Positions 1 to 7,432 of a stretch of DNA of 64,000 nt are shown here, in pieces. Position 1 is the first letter of the stretch. Each line of letters opens with the position of its first letter. Made by a program: the position numbers and the translations under genes. This stretch comes from Streptomyces phaeolivaceus. Lineage in GTDB: Bacteria; Actinomycetota; Actinomycetes; Streptomycetales; Streptomycetaceae. The stretch is taken from contig NZ_CP045096.1 in the NCBI RefSeq assembly GCF_009184865.1, positions 372,001-436,000 of the forward strand, given 5' to 3'. The notes below the pieces were generated by a model. That model was not told where the DNA came from. It saw nothing but the letters and a program-made list of their open reading frames with translations, and made no database searches.

Positions 1-727
1 GGGCGTCGTCGTGGGCGGTGGTCGCGCCCTCGGGGCCGGCGTCGCCGGCGATCGCGTAGAACGGGACGAAGGCGATGCCCAGTTCACCGCAGAGGCGCGG
101 CACCTCGTCGGCGGCGGGTTCGGGTACCCCCAGGGCGAACCGGTTCTGGACGCAGACGACCGGCGCGATCGCTCGGGCCTCGGCGAGGTGCCGGGGCTCG
201 ACGCCCGAGATCCCGAGGTGGCGGACGAGCCCGGCCTCCCGAAGCTCGGCCAGCGCGCCGAAGTGCTCGGCGATGGAGTCCTGCCGCATCCGGCGCAGAT
301 TGACGACGTCGAGGTGGTCGCGGCCCAGCTGCCGCAGGTTCTCCTCGACCTGGCCGCGCAGCTGGTCGGGGCGGGCGGCCGTGCCCCACTCCCCCGAGTA
401 CTCGCGGTGCGGTCCGACCTTGGCGACGAGGACCAGGCCGTCCGGGTAGGGCCCGCCGAGCGCGCTGTTGATCAGTTCGTTGGCGGAGCGCAGGGAGGAG
501 AAGTAGAAGGCGGCCGTGTCGATGTGGTTGACGCCCAGCTCGATCGCGCGCCGCAGCACCGCGATCGCCCCCTCGCGGCCCCTCGGTGTGCCGAGATGGA
601 AGGCGGCGCTGCCCGTCAGCCGCATCGCGCCGAAGCCGACACGGTTGACGGGCAGATCACCCAGTGTCCAGGTACCCGCCGCGCTCGCGGTGGTCACGGC
701 GTTCACGGCGGTCGTCTCCGAGTTCAC
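1..727 (-). CDS. aldo/keto reductase (3' end cut by window edge)
   Basis: NAD(P)H-dependent aldo/keto reductase of TIM-barrel fold; the first 242 residues are visible and the C-terminus lies outside the window. Visible family marks are the N-terminal GFGAMRLTG strand, DTAAFYF with the conserved Asp and Tyr of the active site, VAKVGPH with the catalytic-type Lys, LDVVNLRRM, and the HLGISGVE and VVCVQNRF barrel strands. The GTG start at 727 is the first in frame that keeps the whole barrel; a second GTG lies 7 codons later, and no strong ribosome site helps choose. The substrate cannot be told. The upstream neighbour on the same strand is the chitinase at 795-1682, 67 bp away. Confidence 0.85.
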   Translation of the reverse strand, partial: MNSETTAVNAVTTASAAGTWTLGDLPVNRVGFGAMRLTGSAAFHLGTPRGREGAIAVLRRAIELGVNHIDTAAFYFSSLRSANELINSALGGPYPDGLVLVAKVGPHREYSGEWGTAARPDQLRGQVEENLRQLGRDHLDVVNLRRMRQDSIAEHFGALAELREAGLVRHLGISGVEPRHLAEARAIAPVVCVQNRFALGVPEPAADEVPRLCGELGIAFVPFYAIAGDAGPEGATTAHDDA

Positions 728-794
728 CGCCGCAGTCTCGCACGCGCCGGGCGCGGCACCCTCCGGAAGCTACGGAGGGATGGACGAGTTCGCG

Positions 795-1682
795 TCAGCA
801 GTAGAGGTTGCCGCCCGCCGAGGTGCCGAGTATCTGGACGAACCGCTGGTAGGCGCTCACCCGGCTCTGCACCTGTGCCGGGTTCTTGCCGTCGCACTCC
901 AGCGAGCCGTTGATGCTGCGGATCGTGTGTCCGAATCCGGCGCTGTTGACCATCGCGTTGTGGCCGGTCATGGTGCCGGGACCCTTCTGGGTGTTCCAGT
1001 ACCACAAGGCGGTCTTCCAGGCGACGGCCGCGTCGTTCTGCACCAGCCAGGGGTTGCCCAGCAGGTTCAGGCCGAGCGCGTCACCGGCCGCCTTGTAGTT
1101 GAAGTTCCAGCTGAGCTGGATGGGGCCGCGCCCGTAGTAGGCCGCCTGTCCGGCCGGGCAGCCGTAGGACTGGCTCCAGTCGCAGTAGGTGGGGTAGTTG
1201 GCGGTGTTCTGCTCGACGATGTGGACGAGCCCGCCGGTCTCGTGGTTGACGTTGGCGAGGAAGGCGGCGGCCTCCTGCTTCTTGATCGTGTCACTGCCGG
1301 TGGTGGCGAACGCCGGGTAGGCGCTCATGGCCGCCCGCAGCCCGCTGTACGTGTAGAACGAGTTCCGGCTCGGGAACATCTGGTTGAACTGCGCCTCGCT
1401 CACCACGAACCCGGAGGGGTTGGTGGGGCCGTTCTCGCAGGCGTACGGCTCCCAGTACCAGGTGCTGATGGTGGGGTCGTAGCCCGGGTTGTCGTGCTCG
1501 GCGATGTACGCCTTGCCGTCGGTGTAGCGCACGATGTTGCCGGTGACGTAGGACCTTCCGGCCACCCAGTTCGGATAGCTCGAACAGGGGGCGGCGGACG
1601 CGCTCTGGGCGGGCAGCAGCAGAGGGGTGGAACCGCCGATGACCAGCGCGGTCAGTACGGCGGCGATACGGCGCCTCGACAC
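795..1682 (-). CDS. secreted GH19 chitinase with CBM5/12 domain
   Basis: Endochitinase that hydrolyses beta-1,4-N-acetylglucosamine polymers outside the cell. The 295-residue protein has a Sec signal peptide (VSRRR then a hydrophobic core, cleavage near residue 30 after ASA), a small aromatic CBM5/12 chitin-binding module at about 31-80, then a GH19 catalytic domain at about 92-295. The general acid Glu148 sits in NHETGG, the likely second Glu is 157, and YYGRGPIQLSWNFNY at 182-196 is a family signature. The GTG start at 1682 is chosen because GAAGGAG lies just upstream and the signal peptide begins there; an upstream in-frame extension to 1823 lacks signal character. Two chitin-type direct repeats lie about 150-180 bp upstream. 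Streptomyces GH19 enzymes of this build are typical antifungal chitinases. Confidence 0.95.
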   Translation of the reverse strand: MSRRRIAAVLTALVIGGSTPLLLPAQSASAAPCSSYPNWVAGRSYVTGNIVRYTDGKAYIAEHDNPGYDPTISTWYWEPYACENGPTNPSGFVVSEAQFNQMFPSRNSFYTYSGLRAAMSAYPAFATTGSDTIKKQEAAAFLANVNHETGGLVHIVEQNTANYPTYCDWSQSYGCPAGQAAYYGRGPIQLSWNFNYKAAGDALGLNLLGNPWLVQNDAAVAWKTALWYWNTQKGPGTMTGHNAMVNSAGFGHTIRSINGSLECDGKNPAQVQSRVSAYQRFVQILGTSAGGNLYC

Positions 1683-1830
1683 GGGACCAACTCCTTCGTG
1701 GAGCACGGCCGCACCCGGGCAAGGGCCCGAAGGGCATGACTGGACTGAACCTCGCGCGCACGCGCCGGCGGAGCCGGCCACGGCGTGGGGGCGGCCATGG
1801 TGGGGGGTGGTGGGCACACTCAACCGCGTT

Positions 1831-1861
1831 GGTATGTACCAGTCAAGGGTGTAGACCAGTC
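1831..1861 (-). promoter_or_regulatory. direct repeats of the chitinase promoter (DasR-like)
   Basis: Read on the minus strand there are two 14-bp copies, GACTGGTCTACACC (1848-1861) and GACTGGTACATACC (1831-1844), repeating every 17 bp. They match the paired direct repeats known from Streptomyces chitinase promoters, and the first also matches the core ACTGGTCTA-N-ACC of DasR operators. That is consistent with induction by chitin oligomers or relief of DasR repression by amino-sugar phosphates. The rest of 1683-2130 shows no gene. Confidence 0.7.
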
Positions 1862-2068
1862 AACCCGTATGACACCAGGTCAGGTCCGTCGCGGGCCGAT
1901 CACGGGGCCGAGCGGCCCGGTGGGGGGTGGAGCGAACCGTCGCTCGTGGAGCCGCCGGGGTGCGGCCCCTGCGGCTCCTATGCAAGCGCAGCGGGCTGAC
2001 CGGTTCCGGCCCACGACCTCACAGCAGGCCGACGTGGCGCAGGTCACACCCCGTCCCGCCCGTGGAGA

Positions 2069-2100
2069 AGATGTGATCCTCCGGCCCCAAAGATGTGATC
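2069..2100 (+). promoter_or_regulatory. direct repeat AGATGTGATC x2 upstream of the acyl-CoA dehydrogenase-like gene
   Basis: AGATGTGATC occurs at 2069-2078 and again at 2091-2100, exactly 22 bp apart (two helical turns), ending 30 bp before the ATG at 2131. Such spacing fits a regulator bound to one DNA face. The regulator is unknown. Confidence 0.35.
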
Positions 2101-2130
2101 TTCGGGGTCCGGGCCGGGGAGAATCACCCC

Positions 2131-3174
2131 ATGACCACGTCACCACACCCTCTCGTCGTCCAGGCGCGCAGACTCGCCACCGAGGTGCTGGCACCTCAGG
2201 CGGAGCGCGTCGACCAGGAGGGGGTGCCCGCGAGCAGCATCGAGGCGATCAAACGGTCGGGGCTGCTCGGGGTGAGCGCGCCGGTGGCGTACGGCGGGTC
2301 GGGCGCGCCCAACTCGGTGGCCCGGGAGACCGCCGAGATCCTGGCGGGGGCCTGCTGCTCCACCTGGTTCGTGCAGACCCAGCACTACACCCCCGTACTG
2401 ACCCTGATGAAGAGCGAACTACCGGCCCGCGAAGGCCTGTTGGGGAAGCTGGCCTCGGGCGAGCTGCTGTCCGGGGTGGCGTACGCGCATCTGCGCCGGT
2501 ATCCGCGGGTGCCGGTGCGGGCGGTGCCGAAGCGGGGCGGGTGGCGGTTCCACGGGACGGTTCCCTGGTACACCGGGTGGGGGCTCAACGACGTGATGCT
2601 GCTGGCCGGGGTGACGGACGCGGACGAGGTGGTGTTCGCGTTCACCGAGGCCAAACAGCAGTCGGGGCTGAAGGCCTCCGCGCCCATGCGGCTCGCGGCG
2701 CTCACCGCCGCCCGTACGGTCTCGCTGCAGCTCGACGGGCTGTGGATCCCGGACGACGCGGTGGCCCTGCACGCGCCGTACGAGTCCTGGGCCGCGAGCG
2801 ACCGCCCCAAGCCCACGAACGCCTCACCGGCGGTGTTCGGGGTCGCCGAGTCGGCCCTCGCCCTGCTGGACCAGGACGACCCCACGACCAAGGGGCTGCG
2901 GCTGCGGCTGGACAAGGTCCGGCGCCAGGCGTACGCCCTCGCCGACCATCCCGCGCCCCACGAGCACATGGCGGAGCGGCTGGCCCTCAAGACGAAGGCG
3001 TTCGACCTGATGCGCACGGCGACGACGGCCGCGGTCGTCGCGGGCGGCGGCCGGGCCCTCGGCCTGGACGACCGTGCCCAACGCCTGGCCCGCGAGGCCC
3101 TGTTCCTCCTGGTCCAGGGTCAGACCGCGGAGGTCCGCCGGGCCCACCTCGCCGCGTTGTCGGCCGCGTACTAG
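2131..3174 (+). CDS. acyl-CoA dehydrogenase family protein
   Basis: Flavoprotein of the acyl-CoA dehydrogenase fold, 347 residues, somewhat shorter than the usual 380-400. The N-terminal helical domain reads GLLGVSAPVAYGGSG, the form typical of the DszC/SfnB/hydroxylase side of the family; the middle beta domain (about 120-215) is present, and the helical C-terminal region runs to TAEVRRAHLAALSAAY. ATG 2131 has GGGGAGAA nine bases upstream. It may be an FMN-dependent oxygenase rather than a true dehydrogenase, because its relatives at 5.4-8.7 kb work on sulfur compounds; this is inference. The next gene starts 24 bp downstream on the same strand, so the two may be co-transcribed. Confidence 0.75.
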   Translation: MTTSPHPLVVQARRLATEVLAPQAERVDQEGVPASSIEAIKRSGLLGVSAPVAYGGSGAPNSVARETAEILAGACCSTWFVQTQHYTPVLTLMKSELPAREGLLGKLASGELLSGVAYAHLRRYPRVPVRAVPKRGGWRFHGTVPWYTGWGLNDVMLLAGVTDADEVVFAFTEAKQQSGLKASAPMRLAALTAARTVSLQLDGLWIPDDAVALHAPYESWAASDRPKPTNASPAVFGVAESALALLDQDDPTTKGLRLRLDKVRRQAYALADHPAPHEHMAERLALKTKAFDLMRTATTAAVVAGGGRALGLDDRAQRLAREALFLLVQGQTAEVRRAHLAALSAAY

Positions 3175-3198
3175 GGGCCCCTGACGCAGAATGGTGGA

Positions 3199-3909
3199 AT
3201 GGATCACCACTTCGTCGGTATACCGGAGTTGACGGGCGTCCCCCGGGTCGCGGTCGTCATCGATGTCATGCGGGCCTTCACCGTGGCCGCCTGGGCGTTC
3301 TCGCGTGGGGTGGAGAAGATCGTGCTGGCCTCGACGCAGTCGGAGGCCCTCGCCCTCAAGGAGAGCCACCCGGGTTGGCTGGCGCTCAAGGACGGGGCGC
3401 CGGCGCCGGGGTTCGACGCGGTGAACTCGCCCGGACAGCTCAGGTCGCGTGATCTCGGCGGTCGCACGCTGGTGCAGAAGACGACGGCGGGCACCGTGGG
3501 CGCGCTGGCCGTCGCCGACGCGCCGCTCGTCCTGTGCGCGAGCTTCGTGGTGGCCGGGCCGACCGCGCGGTTCCTGCGGGCCGAGGGCGCCGGTCCGGTG
3601 ACGTTCGTCGTCACCGGCGAGGACGGCCGGGCCGACGAGGACCTGGCCTGCGCCGAGTACATCGGCCGGTGCGTGGACGAGGGCGAGGACGAGGGCGGGG
3701 TCGAGGCCGCCCCGTACGTCCGCCGCGCGAGGATGTCCGGCGCCGCGGCCGACCTCTCCGCCGAGCTGCGCGGCGGCTGTCACCCGGACGACGTCGAACT
3801 GTGCCTGGAACTCGACAGGTTCCCCTTCGCGATGGTGGCCCGCCAGGAGGAGTCGCTCACCGTGCTCCGGCCCGTCGAGGTGCCGGAGCCGGGCCACCGA
3901 CGTCCCTGA
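3199..3909 (+). CDS. 2-phosphosulfolactate phosphatase (ComB) family protein
   Basis: Member of the Mg-dependent ComB phosphatase family, 236 residues, full length. Family marks are [15 protein letters not shown] near the N-terminus, the NSPGQL segment, [11 protein letters not shown] near residue 100, and [15 protein letters not shown]. In methanogens ComB makes sulfolactate for coenzyme M; bacterial members, including Streptomyces copies, have no proven substrate. A sulfonate link beside the ssuD/sfn operon is tempting but unproven. ATG 3199 follows GGTGGA. It converges with ssuD, 4 bp between stops. Confidence 0.8.
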   Translation: MDHHFVGIPELTGVPRVAVVIDVMRAFTVAAWAFSRGVEKIVLASTQSEALALKESHPGWLALKDGAPAPGFDAVNSPGQLRSRDLGGRTLVQKTTAGTVGALAVADAPLVLCASFVVAGPTARFLRAEGAGPVTFVVTGEDGRADEDLACAEYIGRCVDEGEDEGGVEAAPYVRRARMSGAAADLSAELRGGCHPDDVELCLELDRFPFAMVARQEESLTVLRPVEVPEPGHRRP

Positions 3910-3913
3910 GTCC

Positions 3914-5056
3914 CTAACTCGCGAACGGCACCTGTGCCGTCGCGGCGGTCGGCCTGGCGAAGGGGTGCTGCCACAGGCCCTGCGCGGCGAGGCGGGGGAG
4001 GACGCCCTCGCCGAACCAGTACGCCTCCTCCAGGTGCGGGTAGCCGGAGAGCACGAACTCGTCGATGCCGAGGGCGTGGTACTCCTTGATCCGCTCGGCG
4101 ACCTCGTCGTGGCTGCCGACCAGTGCGGTGCCCGCGCCGCCGCGCACCAGGCCGATCCCGGCCCAGAGGTTGGGGTGGATCTCCAGGCTGTCGCGGCTGC
4201 CGCCGTGCAGGGCCAGCATCCGCTGCTGGCCCTCCGACTCGCTGCGGGCGAGTCCGGCCTGCACGGACCGTACGGTCTCCGGGTCGAAGCCGTCGAGCAG
4301 CCGGTCGGCCTCCGCCCAGGCCTGCTCGGCGGTGTCGCGGGTGATGACGTGCAGCCGGATGCCGAAGCGCAGGGTGCGGCCCTCCTTCGCCGCCAGCCCC
4401 CTGATCCAGGCGATCTTCTCGGCGACCTTGGCCGGCGGCTCGCCCCAGGTGAGGTACACGTCGACGTGCCGGGCGGCGATCTCCCCGGCGATGGGCGAGG
4501 AGCCGCCGAAGTACACCTCGGGCACCGGGTCGGGCAGCCGGGCCAGCCGCGCGTCCTCGACCCGGAGGTGTTCGCCCTTCAGGTCGATGGTCCCGCCGTC
4601 CCACAACCCCTTGACAACCTCCAGGAATTCACCGGTACGACGATACCGGTCGTCCTTGTCGAGGAAGTCGCCGTAGGCCCGCTGCTCATGGCTCTCGCCG
4701 CCGGTGACGACGTTGAGGAGGAGCCGTCCGCCGGTCTGCCGCTGGAAGGTGGAGGCCATCTGGGCGGCGAGTGTGGGCGAGACGAAGCCGGGGCGGAAGG
4801 CGACCAGGAACTTCAGCCGTTCGGTGTTCTGGCTGACCATCGCGGTGGTCAGCCAGGCGTCCTCGCACCAGGCACCGGTGGGGGTGAGCGCGCCGACGAA
4901 GCCGAGGTCCTCGGCGGCGCGGGCGATCTGGCTCAGATAGGCGACCGTCGGGGGCCGGTCCCGGCCGGACGCGGTGGCGGGGGTGCCGTGGCCGCCGCCG
5001 ACGACATGCCGGCTGTCACCGTTGGTGGGCAGGAACCAGTGGAAGGTGAGGGACAC
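3914..5056 (-). CDS. ssuD: FMNH2-dependent alkanesulfonate monooxygenase
   Basis: Luciferase-like flavin-dependent monooxygenase of 380 residues that splits alkanesulfonates into aldehyde and sulfite, using FMNH2 from a separate reductase. The sequence shows the SsuD pattern: LTFHWFLPTNGDSR at the start, GALTPTGAWCEDAW, LKFLVAFRPGFVSPTLAAQMA, LLLNVVTGGESHEQRAYGDFLDKDDRYRRTGEFLEV in overlapping segments, and YFGGSSPIAGEIAARHVDVYLTWGEPP. The GTG start at 5056 has AGGAGA upstream. It is the last gene of the minus-strand sulfur operon but is cut off from sfnB by a 255-bp MITE-like element, so it may now rely on read-through or on a promoter in that element. The FMN reductase at 6636-7373 is the likely flavin donor. 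Confidence 0.93.
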   Translation of the reverse strand: MSLTFHWFLPTNGDSRHVVGGGHGTPATASGRDRPPTVAYLSQIARAAEDLGFVGALTPTGAWCEDAWLTTAMVSQNTERLKFLVAFRPGFVSPTLAAQMASTFQRQTGGRLLLNVVTGGESHEQRAYGDFLDKDDRYRRTGEFLEVVKGLWDGGTIDLKGEHLRVEDARLARLPDPVPEVYFGGSSPIAGEIAARHVDVYLTWGEPPAKVAEKIAWIRGLAAKEGRTLRFGIRLHVITRDTAEQAWAEADRLLDGFDPETVRSVQAGLARSESEGQQRMLALHGGSRDSLEIHPNLWAGIGLVRGGAGTALVGSHDEVAERIKEYHALGIDEFVLSGYPHLEEAYWFGEGVLPRLAAQGLWQHPFARPTAATAQVPFAS

Positions 5057-5105
5057 GTGGGGGTCTCCTGTCGAAGGGGTGGCCTGCGGAGGCGAAGGGT
5101 CGGCC

Positions 5106-5360
5106 AGGGCCTGTCGTTTGGATCACGCCGGCTTCGGGCCACGGTGCCTGGTGACCGCCGGTGAGCGGGGCTTGGTGCGTGCGGCCGCGAGGCGGAGGAG
5201 GGCGTCGACGCGATGGGGGTACCTCCCGCTCGCGCGAAGTCGGGAGTGGGGGAGTCGGCGACCGACGACAACGCGGCTGGGGGTCCCGCCACGCCCTTGA
5301 GGCAGTGAGGGAGTGCGTGCCACGCCCCGCAGCCCAGGCGTGATCCAAACGGCAGGCCCT
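5106..5360. mobile_element. MITE-like element with 24-bp terminal inverted repeats
   Basis: A non-coding 255-bp block bounded by near-perfect inverted repeats: 5106-5129 (AGGGCCTGTCGTTTGGATCA...) and 5337-5360, with one mismatch in 24. Inside, around 5214-5254, is a GGGGGTACCTCCCGCT...AGTGGGGGAG motif of the kind scattered through Streptomyces genomes. There is no transposase, so it is probably a non-autonomous element moved in trans. It lies exactly between sfnB and ssuD, and its right end supplies part of the sfnB stop codon. No clear target duplication is visible. Confidence 0.75.
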
Positions 5361-6639
5361 AGAGGAGGCCGTGGCGGGGTGGCCGGGTGCCGTTCAGTAC
5401 GTGGCGGCCGATGTGCTGGATCTTCCAGCGGGCCGGGTCGTGCAGGGTGTGGGTGCGGGCGTCGCGCCAATGCCGGTGCAGATTGAGGGAGTCGAGGGCG
5501 GAGCGGGTGCCGGAGACCTCGAAGAGGGCGCCCGCGATCTCGACTGCGGCCGGGGCCGCGTGGGCCTTCGCGGCGGCCACGGCGATGGAGGCCTCGGCGG
5601 CGGAGTCGTCGGTGAGATCGGCGCGCGCCGAGTCGACGGCCCGTGCCGCCTCCCGCAGCAGCGCCCTCGACGCCCTTGCCAGGACGGCGAGTTCACCGAA
5701 GCGCTGGATGAGGAGAGGGTCCTCGGCCGCCGTCTCGACCTCGGCCTCGAACCAGGGCCGGCTCTTGGTCCGTACGAACCGCACGGCCTCCGCCAGCGCG
5801 CCGTCGGCGATCCCGACGTCGATGGCCGTGTGCAGCAACTGGGCGATCGCGCCGTGGAGTTGCGGGCCCCGGAAGGTGAGGTGGTGCGGGAGGACCCGGT
5901 CCGCCGGGACGGGGACCTCCGCCAGCCGGACCGTGCCGCTGGCGGTGGTGCGCTGGCCGAGGCCGTCCCAGTCGTCGACGACCGTGACACCCGGGGTGTC
6001 CGCGGGCACGTAGGCGACGTGCAGATTGTCGTCGTCGGCCCGCGCCAGCACCGGGATCCAGTGGGCGAACAGGGCGCCCGTGGCGTAGTGCTTGACGCCG
6101 TTGAGGACGTACGAGCCGTCGGCCCGCCGGGTGAGCCGGGTACGGATGTCCTGGAGGTGCTTGGTGCCCGCCTCGGACTGGGCGTTGCCGAAGCGGCGCC
6201 CGGCGAGGAGCTCTCCGAAGAAGAACTCCCGCTGTTCCGGGGTGCCCTGACGACGGATCACATTGACGTAGGCGAAGTGGCTCTGCGGGATCTGGGCGAG
6301 GCTCGCGTCGGCGGAGGCGAGCAGCCGGAAGACCTCCGCCAGGGTCTCCTGGCTCACGTCCGCTCCGCCGTGCTCGGCGGGCACGGTGACCGCGAGCAGC
6401 CCGGAGGCGGAGAGCCGCTCCAACTCGGCGCGCGGCAGCCGCCGTTCGGCGTCCCGCGCGGAGGCACCGGCCCGGAACTCCTCGGCGAGCGCGGCGGCGA
6501 CGGTCAGCGCCTCGACGTCGTCGGCGATGACCTTGGCGGCCGGAGCGCCGGGCCGGGGACCGGCAGGGGCTTCGACGGCGGTGTCGGTGGAAGTGTCCGT
6601 GGACGTGTCCGTGGACGTGTCCGTGGAGGTGTCGGTCAT
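5359..6639 (-). CDS. SfnB-family sulfur acquisition oxidoreductase (acyl-CoA dehydrogenase fold)
   Basis: Flavoprotein of 426 residues of the SfnB/DszC branch of the acyl-CoA dehydrogenase superfamily, found in bacterial sulfur-starvation clusters. Marks include LLAVTVPAEHGGADVS, SLAQIPQSHFAYVN, RFGNAQSEAGTKHLQDI, the beta domain with SYVLNGVKHYATGA, VVDDWDGLGQRTTASGTV, and the C-terminal LNLHRHWRDARTHTLHDP. The N-terminus carries four to five TDTS repeats from a 12-bp DNA repeat, absent from the conserved domain. The ATG overlaps the FMN reductase stop (ATGA), so translation is coupled. The TAG stop at 5359-5361 sits on the edge of the MITE-like element. Its exact reaction in dimethyl sulfone or methanesulfonate use is not settled for the family. 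Confidence 0.88.
   Translation of the reverse strand: MTDTSTDTSTDTSTDTSTDTAVEAPAGPRPGAPAAKVIADDVEALTVAAALAEEFRAGASARDAERRLPRAELERLSASGLLAVTVPAEHGGADVSQETLAEVFRLLASADASLAQIPQSHFAYVNVIRRQGTPEQREFFFGELLAGRRFGNAQSEAGTKHLQDIRTRLTRRADGSYVLNGVKHYATGALFAHWIPVLARADDDNLHVAYVPADTPGVTVVDDWDGLGQRTTASGTVRLAEVPVPADRVLPHHLTFRGPQLHGAIAQLLHTAIDVGIADGALAEAVRFVRTKSRPWFEAEVETAAEDPLLIQRFGELAVLARASRALLREAARAVDSARADLTDDSAAEASIAVAAAKAHAAPAAVEIAGALFEVSGTRSALDSLNLHRHWRDARTHTLHDPARWKIQHIGRHVLNGTRPPRHGLL
6581..6636. repeat. 12-bp tandem repeat encoding TDTS units
   Basis: Four adjacent 12-bp units (consensus on the plus strand GTGTCCGTGGAC) plus a partial fifth, covering codons 2-20 of the SfnB-like gene. The unit length is a multiple of three, so copy number can change without a frameshift; a slippage-prone N-terminal tail. 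Confidence 0.8.
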
Positions 6640-7373
6640 CGGGCCAGCTCGCGGCGGCCAGTTCGGGCACGGGGCCTGGGGTCTGTCGTCACGTTCCCGT
6701 CGTCGCCCGAAGGGCGGTCCTGCGGCGTCTGGTGCGTGCTCTCGGCGTGCCGGGCGGAAGGCCTCGTACTGGATGTACTTGGGCTTTCGCCCGGTGCGGC
6801 GAGAGTGCGTGCCAGGCGTCGCGTGGCAGACGGGAATGTGACGACAGACCCCAGCGCGGTCAGGAACTGGTCGACGACCTGGCCGAGGGCCTCGGCGGTG
6901 GCCGGGGCGACCGTGACCTTGCCGTCCTCCCCCACGGTGATGTCCTTGTCGAGGGTGAACCAGCCGGGGACGATGTGCCGGGCGCCCATGGAGCTGAGCA
7001 CCGGCCGCAGGGCGTAGTCGATGGCGAGGACATGGGCGGTGGAGCCGCCGGTGGCCAGGGGCAGCACGGTCTTGCCGGTGAGGGCGTACTGCGGGAGCAG
7101 ATCCAGCAGGGCCTTGAGGACGCCGGAGTACGCGGCCTTGTAGACGGGGGTGGCGATGACGATGCCGTCGGCCCGTTCGACGAGTTCGGTGGCCTCGACG
7201 ATGGCCGGGTGCTTGAAGTCCGCGCCGAGCAGGGCCTCGGCGGGGATGGTGCGGATGTCGAGCGGGACGACCTCATGGCCCTGGGCGATCAGCCGGGCGT
7301 CCAGGTGGCGTACGAGCTTCGCGGTGCGGGAGGAGACGGAGGGGCTGCCGGAGACGGACAGGACGGTGGCCAT
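6636..7373 (-). CDS. NAD(P)H-dependent FMN reductase (SsuE/MsuE type), C-terminus enlarged by an element
   Basis: Flavodoxin-fold reductase that supplies FMNH2 to the monooxygenases of the operon. The first 175 residues are a normal reductase: VLSVSGSPSVSSRTAKL phosphate-binding loop, DFKHPAIVEATELVERADGIVIATPVYKAAYSG, LLPQYALTGKTVLPLATGGS, and MGARHIVPGWFTLD. The protein is 245 residues against about 180-190 for the family; the excess of 59 codons (about residues 175-233) is a MITE-like insertion of exactly 177 bp that keeps the frame. The native tail RPRARTGRRELAR follows and ends in the ATGA overlap with the next gene. ATG 7373 has AAGAGGA upstream. Whether the tail disturbs folding is unknown. 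Confidence 0.9.
   Translation of the reverse strand: MATVLSVSGSPSVSSRTAKLVRHLDARLIAQGHEVVPLDIRTIPAEALLGADFKHPAIVEATELVERADGIVIATPVYKAAYSGVLKALLDLLPQYALTGKTVLPLATGGSTAHVLAIDYALRPVLSSMGARHIVPGWFTLDKDITVGEDGKVTVAPATAEALGQVVDQFLTALGSVVTFPSATRRLARTLAAPGESPSTSSTRPSARHAESTHQTPQDRPSGDDGNVTTDPRPRARTGRRELAR
6677..6853. mobile_element. 177-bp MITE-like element inserted in the FMN reductase gene
   Basis: Terminal inverted repeats of 25 bp: TGGGGTCTGTCGTCACGTTC... at 6677-6701 and its complement at 6829-6853, with one mismatch. The element has no gene of its own and resembles repeats known to recur in Streptomyces genomes. Its length is 59 codons exactly and it has no stop in the reductase frame, so the host gene stays open. 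No convincing target duplication is seen. Confidence 0.8.
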
Positions 7374-7392
7374 GGGTCCTCTTTCTGGGAAC

Positions 7393-7422
7393 CCGGGGTG
7401 CCCGTGCGGACGGGCACCCCGG
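7393..7422 (-). terminator. hairpin between the DszC-like and FMN reductase genes
   Basis: Perfect 13-bp stem (CCGGGGTGCCCGT) with a 4-base loop in the 59-bp gap, and no T-run after it on the minus strand. Inside an operon it more likely acts as a partial terminator or an mRNA-stability element that changes the dose of downstream genes. Confidence 0.5.
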
Positions 7423-7432
7423 AAGGGAGCGG

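Noticed and set aside
1785..3452. Long plus-strand open frame overlapping the acyl-CoA dehydrogenase-like gene
   Set aside because: Arg/Gly/Pro-rich shadow translation with no motif; the gene in the other frame has homology and correct codon bias.
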